A stretch of DNA of 11,681 bases from JAICNR01 sp035699465 (GCA_035699465.1 DASSPT010000062.1:1-11681), one strand, 5' to 3'; positions 1-5,743 are shown, counted from the first letter of the stretch. Numbers and translations are program-made. Notes: a model not told the origin generated them from the sequence alone.

Positions 1-682
1 CCTGCGGCTTCTCGATCTTCGCGACGATCGGGACGACGCGGCCGTGCGCCTGCATGAACGCGCGCAGCTCTTCCACGTCGCTCGCGCGCCGCACGAACGA
101 CAGCGCCACGAAGTCGACGCCGTGCTCGCAGCCGAAGCGCAGATCCTGGCGGTCCTTCTCGGTGAGCGCCGGAGTGGAGACCATCACGCCGGGCAGGTTG
201 ATTCCCTTTCGCTCCTTGAGCACGCCGCCTTCCAGCACGATGCCGCGCACCACGTCAGAGCCTTCGATCTCCTCGACCTCGAGGACGAGGCGCCCATCGT
301 CGAGCAGGATCAGGTCCCCCGGCGCTACATCCTGGGGGAGCTCGCGGTACGTCGTCGTGAGGAGCTCCCGCGTGCCTGGATTCTCGGTGTTGTTGACGAT
401 GCGGACGGTCTCGCCATCGCCGAGCTGCACCATGCCGCCTTCGATCCGGCCGATCCGGATCTTGGGACCCTGGAGGTCCTGCAGGATCGCCACGGCGCGC
501 CCCAGCTCGTCCGACGTGGAGCGGATCACGTCGATCACGCGCGCGTACTCCTCGTAGTCCCCGTGGGAGAAGTTGAGCCGCGCGCAGTCCATGCCCGCGG
601 TGATCAGTTCGCGGATGGTCTCGGGACTCTCGCTGGCGGGCCCCAGCGTGCACAGGATCTTGGTTCTCGTCGGCCTGATCAT
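1..682 (-). CDS. pyk: Pyruvate kinase, N-terminal half (runs off the left edge)
   Basis: Pyruvate kinase is a cytoplasmic glycolytic enzyme that converts phosphoenolpyruvate and ADP to pyruvate and ATP. The 227 visible residues hold the start of the (beta/alpha)8 barrel, with TRTKILCTLGPAS at 5-17. MDCARLNFSHG at 31-41 carries the conserved Arg35, Asn37 and Ser39 that bind phosphate and monovalent cation. LQDLQGPKIR at 68-76 carries Asp69. The lid (B) domain spans about 78-175. The fragment ends inside the active-site signature VPIVAKIEKPQ (217-227), with catalytic Lys222 and metal-binding Glu224. Family members have about 470 residues, so roughly half is present. The ATG at 682-680 is the only sensible start because the conserved N-terminus begins directly after it. 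No Shine-Dalgarno precedes it; a TACCTT element lies 9 nt upstream. The gene is divergent from tRNA-Ala. Confidence 0.96.
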   Translation of the reverse strand, partial: MIRPTRTKILCTLGPASESPETIRELITAGMDCARLNFSHGDYEEYARVIDVIRSTSDELGRAVAILQDLQGPKIRIGRIEGGMVQLGDGETVRIVNNTENPGTRELLTTTYRELPQDVAPGDLILLDDGRLVLEVEEIEGSDVVRGIVLEGGVLKERKGINLPGVMVSTPALTEKDRQDLRFGCEHGVDFVALSFVRRASDVEELRAFMQAHGRVVPIVAKIEKPQ

Positions 683-708
683 TGGGGGGCCAAGGTAGGT
701 CCAACGGT

Positions 709-737
709 TTGACTGCGCAGGAGGGCGTGGGTAGCTT
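709..737 (+). promoter_or_regulatory. Promoter of tRNA-Ala
   Basis: TTGACT (709-714) is separated by 17 nt from TAGCTT (732-737). The tRNA begins 15 nt after the -10 element, giving the short leader usual for tRNA genes. The -35 matches the sigma-70 consensus at 5 of 6 positions. The -10 matches TATAAT poorly but fits a TAnnTT pattern, and the same hexamer recurs before other + strand genes in this window. Confidence 0.6.
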
Positions 738-751
738 TTTTCGGCCTGAGT

Positions 752-827
752 GGGGCTGTAGCTCAGCTGGGAGAGCGCCTGAATGGCATTCAGGAGGTCG
801 TCGGTTCGATCCCGATCAGCTCCACCA
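752..827 (+). tRNA. tRNA-Ala (anticodon GGC), CCA encoded
   Basis: This is a complete 76-nt cloverleaf. The acceptor arms are GGGGCTG (752-758) and CAGCTCC (817-823), followed by discriminator A824 and CCA at 825-827. The anticodon stem CCTGA/TCAGG encloses a 7-nt loop with GGC at 785-787, reading GCC and GCU alanine codons. The T-arm (800-816) has the TTCGATC loop. The third acceptor pair is G754-U821, the G3-U70 wobble that is the principal identity element for alanyl-tRNA synthetase, so the assignment is firm. No terminator is visible before the cyclase gene 71 nt downstream. Confidence 0.97.
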
Positions 828-870
828 TCCCCCTGGCTGTAGTACCGTGGTTGTCCTGGTGATTCCCCCC

Positions 871-882
871 ACCTGATCAGGT
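871..882. promoter_or_regulatory. Perfect 12-bp palindrome upstream of the cyclase gene
   Basis: ACCTGATCAGGT is a perfect loopless palindrome in the short gap between tRNA-Ala and the cyclase gene. It ends 4 nt before the GGGAG Shine-Dalgarno. A site with no loop is better suited to a dimeric DNA-binding protein than to a terminator. The regulator is unknown and the function is inferred from position and symmetry only. Confidence 0.4.
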
Positions 883-898
883 TCACGGGAGTTTCCGC

Positions 899-1720
899 AT
901 GCCGCTGTACATGGACATCCACCATAAGGTCGACGCCACACCGGACGACGTGCAGAAGGCGCATCTCAGCGACCTCGAGGCACAGGAGAAATTCGGCGTC
1001 AAGTACCTCAAGTACTGGTTCAATCCTCAGGCCGGGACGATATGCTGCCTGGTGCATGCGCCGGATCCCGAGACCGCGAACAAGGTCCACCTCGCCGCGC
1101 ATGGACTCGCGGCGGACAAGATCATCGAAGTCCAGGACGAGGTCGTGGAGGCGTTCCTGGGGGGCAGCGTCGACGCGGGAACCGGGCGCATGACCAGTCC
1201 GGCCGGGACGCCGGACGGGGGCTTCCGCACCGTTCTTTTCACCGACATCGCGGGCTCCACGTCGATGACCCAGCGGCTCGGCGACGCCGAGGCGATGAAG
1301 ATCATCCGGGCTCACGACTCGCTCGTGCGCCGGGAGATCGAGGCGCGCCAGGGGCGAGTGGTCAAGCACACCGGCGACGGGACGATGGCGGCCTTCCCGG
1401 CCGCTTCGGCCGCCATCTATGCCTCGATGGCGATTCAGAAGGCCTTCCACGTCCACAATCAGCGCCTGCCCGACCGGCCCATCGAGGTGCGGATCGGAAT
1501 GAGCGCCGGCGAGCCCGTCGACGAGGGCCAGGATCTGTTCGGCGTGGCCGTGCAGCTCGCGCGCCGCGTGTGCGACGCCGCCGATGCCAACCAGATCCGC
1601 GTCTCCAACGTCGTCCGTGAGCTTTGTATCGGGAAGGAGATCGGCTTCGTCGACCTCGGCGCGGCGCCGCTGCGCGGCTTCGACGAGCCCGTCCACATGT
1701 TCGAGGTGCGCTGGTCGTGA
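899..1720 (+). CDS. DUF4242 domain fused to a class III nucleotide cyclase
   Basis: The 273-residue protein has two parts. Residues 1-90 resemble the DUF4242 (SCO4226-like, nickel-binding) family, with HH at 8-9, YLKYWF at 36-41, CC at 49-50 and several further histidines. Residues 108-273 form a class III cyclase catalytic domain. Metal-binding aspartates lie in LFTDIAGST (Asp116) and KHTGDG (Asp160). Lys156 and Asp212 sit at the purine-selecting positions and predict ATP, hence cAMP synthesis. Arg223 sits at the transition-state position, but the usual Asn is Gln219. Class III domains act as dimers, and no membrane segment is seen. GGGAG at 887-891 lies 7 nt from the ATG. The stop overlaps the GTG of the anti-sigma gene, so the two are translationally coupled. 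The N-terminal domain may be a metal or ligand sensor; that is inference. Confidence 0.88.
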   Translation: MPLYMDIHHKVDATPDDVQKAHLSDLEAQEKFGVKYLKYWFNPQAGTICCLVHAPDPETANKVHLAAHGLAADKIIEVQDEVVEAFLGGSVDAGTGRMTSPAGTPDGGFRTVLFTDIAGSTSMTQRLGDAEAMKIIRAHDSLVRREIEARQGRVVKHTGDGTMAAFPAASAAIYASMAIQKAFHVHNQRLPDRPIEVRIGMSAGEPVDEGQDLFGVAVQLARRVCDAADANQIRVSNVVRELCIGKEIGFVDLGAAPLRGFDEPVHMFEVRWS

Positions 1721-2538
1721 ACGGCGAGGCGCCGTCGACCGCAGGCATGCCCAGGGAGGATTTCCAGGAGCAGGCCGTCCTGTACGAGCTGGGCCGGCTC
1801 CCCGCTGACCGGCGCGACGCGTTCGAGGCCGAACTCGCCGCGCGCGGCGAGGACGGCAGGCGTGTGCTGGAAGGAGTTCGGCGCGCGTTCGCGCGCGCAG
1901 GGCTCGGTCCCGGATCGACCACCGTGTCGGCGGAGCGCGCGGCGCTCGCGGCCGTCACCGCCCGGCCCATCCACCGCCGGCGATCGAGCTCGCGGGGTTG
2001 GCCACTGATCGCGATCCTGGCCGGGCTCCTGTTCGTCGGCGCGCTGGCCTGGGCGCTGACGCTTCGGGCCGAGCGCTCGCGTTTCGCGCGCGAGCGCGGG
2101 GCCGCAACCGCTGTCGCGGACTCGCTGTCACGGGAGATCGCCGAGCGCGACTCGCTGGAGACCGCCCGGCCCGGGGCCACCGATCTGGCCCCCATCATGG
2201 CCTCACCCGACTTGACGGCCATCGACCTGACCGGGGCCACCGGCGGGCGCGGACGCCTCTTCGCGGCCGATGACGGGGCGCTCCTCGTGGCCGAAGAGAT
2301 CCCTCCGCTGTCCGAGGAGGGCGGCTACCAGCTCTGGACCCGCACGGCCGGCGGCATGGCGGCGCATGTCACCGCGCTGGGCTCGGCGCCCGCCGGCTAT
2401 CTGCTGGCGCGCTTCTCCGACGCGACGTTCCTGCGCGGCGCCAGCGGCGTCCTGATCACCGCCGAGACCGGCCCCGCGGGCGCATTCCCGAGGGGCGCCG
2501 TCCTGCTCCAGGGTCCGGTTCCGGCGGCCCTGCGCTAG
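1717..2538 (+). CDS. RskA-like membrane anti-sigma factor, no partner sigma beside it
   Basis: This is a 273-residue single-pass membrane protein. Residues 14-60 are a short helical N-terminus with EQAVLYELGRLPADRRDAFE, the pattern of anti-sigma domains of the RskA type, without zinc-binding His/Cys residues. A transmembrane segment lies at about 95-116 and a charged coiled coil at 117-150. Residues 165-267 match the extracytoplasmic RskA domain, with the landmarks YQLWTR at 204-209 and LITAETGPAGAFPRGAVLLQG at 246-266. Such proteins hold ECF sigma factors at the membrane until proteolysis. The GTG at 1717 overlaps the cyclase TGA as GTGA, with GAGG 10 nt upstream. An internal ATG at 1747 has no ribosome site. 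Unusually, no ECF sigma gene is adjacent. The true partner is unknown. Confidence 0.8.
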   Translation: MNGEAPSTAGMPREDFQEQAVLYELGRLPADRRDAFEAELAARGEDGRRVLEGVRRAFARAGLGPGSTTVSAERAALAAVTARPIHRRRSSSRGWPLIAILAGLLFVGALAWALTLRAERSRFARERGAATAVADSLSREIAERDSLETARPGATDLAPIMASPDLTAIDLTGATGGRGRLFAADDGALLVAEEIPPLSEEGGYQLWTRTAGGMAAHVTALGSAPAGYLLARFSDATFLRGASGVLITAETGPAGAFPRGAVLLQGPVPAALR

Positions 2539-2566
2539 CTCTCGTCCCGACGGGCTGCAGCTAGCG
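2533..2566. repeat. Inverted repeat spanning the anti-sigma stop codon
   Basis: CGCTAGCT (2533-2540) and AGCTAGCG (2559-2566) are perfect 8-bp arms around 18 nt, which itself contains CCCGACGGG (2546-2554). The TAG stop at 2536-2538 lies in the left arm. No T-run follows, so it is not a canonical intrinsic terminator. It could act as a weak or Rho-assisted end, or as a 3'-end stabiliser. Confidence 0.45.
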
Positions 2567-2584
2567 TGGCCGCGCCCGGTCCCG

Positions 2585-2590
2585 TAGCTT
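2585..2590 (+). promoter_or_regulatory. Candidate -10 (TAGCTT) for tRNA-Leu
   Basis: TAGCTT, in the context GTAGCTTCC, is the same heptamer (GTAGCTT) as in the tRNA-Ala promoter. It lies 41 nt before tRNA-Leu. No convincing -35 element is found 16-18 nt upstream, so the call rests on the repeated motif and position. Confidence 0.35.
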
Positions 2591-2631
2591 CCTGTGTTCG
2601 TGAAGCGCTGTCGGATCCAGCTCGTTCCGGC

Positions 2632-2718
2632 GCCGGGGTGGCGGAACTGGTAGACGCGCCGGACTCAAAATCCGGTGGCCGCAAGGCCGTGTGGGTTCGA
2701 TTCCCTCCCCCGGCACCA
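2632..2718 (+). tRNA. tRNA-Leu (anticodon CAA), CCA encoded
   Basis: This is an 87-nt class II tRNA. The acceptor arms are GCCGGGG (2632-2638) and CCCCGGC (2708-2714), with discriminator A2715 (a leucine identity base) and CCA at 2716-2718. The anticodon stem CCGGA/TCCGG holds the loop CTCAAAA with CAA at 2666-2668, which reads UUG. The long variable arm (2676-2690) forms GGCC-GCAA-GGCC. The T-stem GTGGG/CCCTC has a U-U mismatch at its second pair (2692 and 2706), which is unusual for an otherwise regular tRNA. Confidence 0.96.
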
Positions 2719-2732
2719 TCCGTTCGGGGAAG

Positions 2733-2761
2733 TTGACGGCTCCCGAAGCTCTCATCACCTT
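2733..2761 (+). promoter_or_regulatory. Candidate promoter of the metallophosphatase gene
   Basis: TTGACG (2733-2738) is followed after 17 nt by CACCTT (2756-2761). The ATG begins 8 nt after the -10-like element and no Shine-Dalgarno is visible, which would give a leaderless or nearly leaderless mRNA. The -35 is good and the -10 is weak; co-transcription with the upstream tRNA-Leu is the alternative. Confidence 0.35.
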
Positions 2762-2769
2762 CGAGATCG

Positions 2770-4134
2770 ATGCATCGAACTCTCGTCCTCGCGCTGCTTC
2801 TCCTCGCGGTAACGCTGGGGCTTCGCTGCGCCCGCAATTCGGAGCGCGCCGCCCTCGACGAGCCCATCACCCCGCCCGGGGCCGTCGAGCGTGAGCCGTA
2901 CTTCGTATGGATGACGGACTCGAGCGCGACGATCCGCTGGCGGACCTGGCAGCCCGCGCAGTCGGGGATCCGGTTCTGGTCGGAGGCCGACACGACCGAG
3001 CTCCTGCTCGAGCAGGAGGGCCGCACGCACACGTTCCAGATGCTCCAGCTCCAGCCGGCGACGACCTACCACTACGAGATCCGCCTGAACGATACGCTGT
3101 GGTCGAAGACCGCGGAGTTCACGACGTTCCCGCTCCCCGGCTCGAAGGACGCCTTCACGTTCCTGTTGATGGGCGATACAGGCATGGGAAACGCGCCCCA
3201 GCGCGCGCTCGCCGAGCACATCAACGAGGAGACGCCGGCCTTCATCCTGCACGTCGGCGACATCGCCTATCCCGACGGCACCGACCGCGAGTTCACGGTC
3301 AATCACTTCGAGATCTACGCCCCGGTACTGCAACGAGCGCCAATGTTCCCCGCGCCGGGTGATCACGACCTCCGCACGAATTTGGGCGAGCCTTACATCG
3401 AGGCGTTCGAGCCGCCCGGCGGACACACGTCCGGATCACCCCTGTACTACTCCTTCACGTACGGCAACGCGCGTTTCATTTCGCTCGACACGAAGGACGA
3501 TCCCGAGCACGCCGCGCGATACGGGTACATCGGAGACCCGACCAGCGAGCAGTACCAGTGGCTCCTCCGGGAACTCTCCGACGCGCGCCGCGATCCCGGC
3601 ATCGACTGGATCATCGTGTTCTTCCATCACGCGCCGTACAGCGCCTCCACGGGTTTCGGCGGCCACGGCTCGCATCTGCCGACGCGTCGCGCGCTCAGCC
3701 CGCTGTTCGACGGCTACCAGGTCCCGCTCGCACTGAGCGGCCACGATCACGACTACCAGCGTTCACGCCCGATCCGCGGAAACACGATCCAGGAGGACGG
3801 CAGCGGGACGGTGTACATCGTGAGCGGCGGAGGGGGCGGCCGGTGGACCTTCCGCGGGACGGGGACCGACTGGTTCTCGGATTTTACGCGACAGATCAAC
3901 CAGTACGTCCGGATCCGGATCGACCACTACGATCTTTCGCTGGAAGCGGTCGACACGGGCGGGAACGTCTTCGACGATTACGCGATGTCGATCCCCGAAG
4001 ACCAACGCAAGCCCACGGTCGAGCAGGCCGAGCCGATCGCCACTCCACCGGCGGCGGCGGCCGAGACCGAGACCGCCGGTGCGACCCAGGTCGACACTTC
4101 CTCCACCGCCACGTCGAGCGCCACGACGCCCTAG
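2770..4134 (+). CDS. Secreted purple-acid-phosphatase-like metallophosphatase
   Basis: The 454-residue protein is probably exported. Residues 3-18 are a hydrophobic signal segment. Cys20 follows, but LGLRC with Arg before it is a poor lipobox, so lipidation is uncertain. Residues 35-122 form the fibronectin-III-like domain found in front of purple acid phosphatases. The calcineurin-like domain (about 129-400) has the family's five metal motifs in order: GDTG (135-138), GDIAY (163-167), GDHD (197-200), FFHHAP (284-289) and GHDH (324-327). Tyr167 corresponds to the tyrosinate ligand of purple enzymes. The third motif is normally GNH, so the metal-ligand Asn is replaced by Asp198. The last 35 residues are a Pro/Ala/Thr/Ser-rich tail. 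Phosphomonoester or phosphodiester hydrolysis outside the cytoplasm is likely; the substrate is unknown. The frame overlaps that of the ZIP transporter. Confidence 0.9.
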   Translation: MHRTLVLALLLLAVTLGLRCARNSERAALDEPITPPGAVEREPYFVWMTDSSATIRWRTWQPAQSGIRFWSEADTTELLLEQEGRTHTFQMLQLQPATTYHYEIRLNDTLWSKTAEFTTFPLPGSKDAFTFLLMGDTGMGNAPQRALAEHINEETPAFILHVGDIAYPDGTDREFTVNHFEIYAPVLQRAPMFPAPGDHDLRTNLGEPYIEAFEPPGGHTSGSPLYYSFTYGNARFISLDTKDDPEHAARYGYIGDPTSEQYQWLLRELSDARRDPGIDWIIVFFHHAPYSASTGFGGHGSHLPTRRALSPLFDGYQVPLALSGHDHDYQRSRPIRGNTIQEDGSGTVYIVSGGGGGRWTFRGTGTDWFSDFTRQINQYVRIRIDHYDLSLEAVDTGGNVFDDYAMSIPEDQRKPTVEQAEPIATPPAAAAETETAGATQVDTSSTATSSATTP

Positions 4135-4882
4135 GATCCTGAGTCGACAACTCGCCATTCCCGTAGCCCTCGCGGTCCTGGCCGCTCTGGGAAACGTGCT
4201 GGGTGGCTGGCTGGTAAGCTCGCGAAGCGGCTGGAGCAACACGATGCTCCGGCTGTTCGTCGCCGTGGGCGCCGGCTTTCTGCTCTGCGTCGCAATCCTC
4301 CGCATGCTCCCCGAGGCGGTCGCGCTCGAGCCCGTCGCGGCGCTGCCGCTGGTGGCCTGCGGGTACTTCTTGACCCACCTGTTCGAGCACGCCCTCGTCC
4401 CCCATTTCCATTTCGGGGAGGAGGTCCATTCGGAGTTCGTGCACCGCAGCTCGAGCCGGGCCGCGATCCTCGGCCTGGGCCTGCACTCCTTCTTCGACGG
4501 CGTCTCGATCGCCACCGGCTATGCGGTCTCCCCCGTGCTGGGCTGGCTCGCGTTCGTCGCGATCGCGCTCCACAAGCTCCCCGAGGGGTTCACGATCGCC
4601 TCGATCGTGCGCGCCGCTGGAGGGGGGCGGGGGGCGTCCCTGGGTTCTTCGGCGGTGGTGGGCGGCGCATGCCTGCTGGGAGCGCTGCTCCTGACGGGCG
4701 CCGCCAGTCTGGCGGGGTACGGGCTCGCGCTGGCGACGGGGGTGACGATCTATGTGGCCGCGACCGACCTGATTCCCGAGGTCAACAAGGAAGTGGGCCA
4801 CCACCTGGCGTTCACGGTCCTGGGCGGCCCGGCGCTCTATCTGGCGGCGGCGTGGGTGCTGCGCCTCCTGGATCTTCAGTAG
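4079..4882 (+). CDS. ZIP-family divalent metal transporter
   Basis: This inner-membrane transporter probably takes up Zn2+ or related metal ions. Hydrophobic segments lie at about 25-46, 57-75, 85-103, 128-149, 153-176, 190-213, 214-232 and 246-264, eight in all as is typical of ZIP proteins. The binuclear metal-site helices are visible: HSFFDG at 136-141 (usually HxxxEG, here Asp140) and HKLPEG at 165-170. Glu234 follows in the sixth helix. A histidine- and acid-rich loop at 100-122 (HLFEH, HFHFGEEVH) separates the third and fourth helices. The start is uncertain. GTG 4079 is the first usable codon in frame and lies 56 nt inside the phosphatase gene; the only later candidates before the first helix are non-standard (CTG 4139). 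Up to about 20 N-terminal residues may therefore be artefactual. The overlap suggests co-transcription with the metallophosphatase. Confidence 0.88.
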   Translation: MRPRSTLPPPPRRAPRRPRILSRQLAIPVALAVLAALGNVLGGWLVSSRSGWSNTMLRLFVAVGAGFLLCVAILRMLPEAVALEPVAALPLVACGYFLTHLFEHALVPHFHFGEEVHSEFVHRSSSRAAILGLGLHSFFDGVSIATGYAVSPVLGWLAFVAIALHKLPEGFTIASIVRAAGGGRGASLGSSAVVGGACLLGALLLTGAASLAGYGLALATGVTIYVAATDLIPEVNKEVGHHLAFTVLGGPALYLAAAWVLRLLDLQ

Positions 4883-5540
4883 GGGACTTTCCGAGCTTCC
4901 GCACCATGTGCACCAGGGCGTCCAGCTCGGCCAGCGATTGGGCCACCAGGTCCACGTAGGTCGGCTCTCCCGCCACTCCGTCGATACTGGCACCGGGCAG
5001 AGAGTCGGCATCGCCGACATCGATTCCGGCCGGCACGCGCACGGCGGTCGGCCCGGTCGCGTAGGTGCGATCCCGGTCGGAGACATTGGGACGCTCCTCG
5101 CCGGTGGGCTGAGCGATCGTGGCGGGCAATGCGTCCGCGACCATGGAGTCGGCGGTGTCGAGCCAGGTTCCGATGCGGCCGAGGATGGCGCGGACCGAGT
5201 CGGACTTCGCGGCCAGAAAGGCCGGGGGGTCGCCCGCGGCCAGCAGGCCGACCCGGTCGCGGAACTCCTGGATCAGCTCGGCCGACAGCGTGCCGTCGTC
5301 GCGCCCCACGGCCTCGGCGACGGGCGCGCTCCAGCGAACGAGGTCCGTCAGGGGCGTCCAGTCGTAGAGAAGGACCTGCTCCCCCCGGTAGGAGGAGGTG
5401 TCGATGAACCGGGGCTCGAAGCGCGTTTCGGGTGTCGGCTCGCCGGCCGCCGGCTCCTGCGCCCCGGCGGAGCCCGCCCCGGCGGTGACCGCGACTGCGA
5501 CCAGAGTAGCCGTCGACCAGCGAAAACATTCTCCGTGCAT
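4812..5540 (-). CDS. Secreted protein of unknown function
   Basis: The product has 242 residues and matches no family I recognise. Residues 1-27 are a clear Sec signal peptide: a hydrophobic stretch at 11-22, then likely cleavage at AGA|QEP. The mature part is Ala/Asp/Glu-rich. It contains FEPRFIDTSSYRGEQVLLYDW at 41-61, a helical middle (about 84-140) and a Pro-rich tail with PTPPPDRAPGRPGP. No catalytic motif is evident. ATG 5540 is chosen because the signal peptide starts there; further upstream the frame lacks sense. The last 24 codons overlap the 3' end of the ZIP gene tail to tail. The gene is divergent from the sigma factor and has a candidate promoter directly before the ATG. Confidence 0.72.
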   Translation of the reverse strand: MHGECFRWSTATLVAVAVTAGAGSAGAQEPAAGEPTPETRFEPRFIDTSSYRGEQVLLYDWTPLTDLVRWSAPVAEAVGRDDGTLSAELIQEFRDRVGLLAAGDPPAFLAAKSDSVRAILGRIGTWLDTADSMVADALPATIAQPTGEERPNVSDRDRTYATGPTAVRVPAGIDVGDADSLPGASIDGVAGEPTYVDLVAQSLAELDALVHMVRKLGKSPTEDPGGAAPTPPPDRAPGRPGP

Positions 5541-5541
5541 G

Positions 5542-5555
5542 GGGGTATATACCCC
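5542..5555. promoter_or_regulatory. Palindrome GGGGTATATACCCC, candidate operator
   Basis: This perfect 14-bp palindrome sits 1 nt upstream of the minus-strand start codon at 5540 and overlaps its candidate -10. Sites of the type TATACCCC/GGGGTATA are known for CsoR/RcnR-class metal or aldehyde repressors, but those usually have a spacer between half-sites. No such regulator is encoded here. Operator function is inferred from symmetry and position. Confidence 0.4.
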
Positions 5556-5576
5556 TGCGGCCGGGGAAAAGGTCAA
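5546..5576 (-). promoter_or_regulatory. Candidate promoter of the secreted-protein gene
   Basis: On the minus strand TTGACC (5576-5571) precedes TATATA (5551-5546) by 19 nt, somewhat longer than ideal. The ATG at 5540 begins 5 nt after the -10, so transcription would start at about the A of the ATG and give a leaderless mRNA. AGGGG 11 nt upstream of the ATG is a possible but poorly placed ribosome site. Confidence 0.4.
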
Positions 5577-5640
5577 TCGAGATGCTCGAGGCTGGATGGC
5601 GCAAGCGGCTGTCCTGCCTTCACTTGCGCCCACCTTCCCC

Positions 5641-5670
5641 TTGACAGGCCGGTTGTGGATCGGGTATTGT
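5641..5670 (+). promoter_or_regulatory. Promoter of the sigma factor gene
   Basis: A perfect TTGACA -35 (5641-5646) is followed after 18 nt by TATTGT (5665-5670). The predicted start near 5677 leaves a leader of about 67 nt, which contains the small symmetric element ACGATATTCGT (5681-5691). This is the clearest housekeeping-type promoter in the window. Confidence 0.65.
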
Positions 5671-5743
5671 ATCATGTTCCACGATATTCGTCGATTCTGG
5701 GGGCGTGTCGGTGTGATCTGGTGAGAGGAAGACAGGCTGGTTC

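Noticed and set aside
44..712. 222-codon + strand open frame opposite pyruvate kinase
   Set aside because: It is antisense to a clear pyruvate kinase and has the composition of a GC-rich shadow frame, with no recognisable domain.
1362..2240. 292-codon minus-strand open frame across the cyclase/anti-sigma junction
   Set aside because: It is Arg/Ser-rich shadow sequence antisense to two genes with clear domains.
4876..5604. Alternative 242-codon minus-strand frame over the secreted-protein gene
   Set aside because: It is Arg-rich and lacks a signal peptide or any sensible domain; the other frame starts with a good Sec signal.
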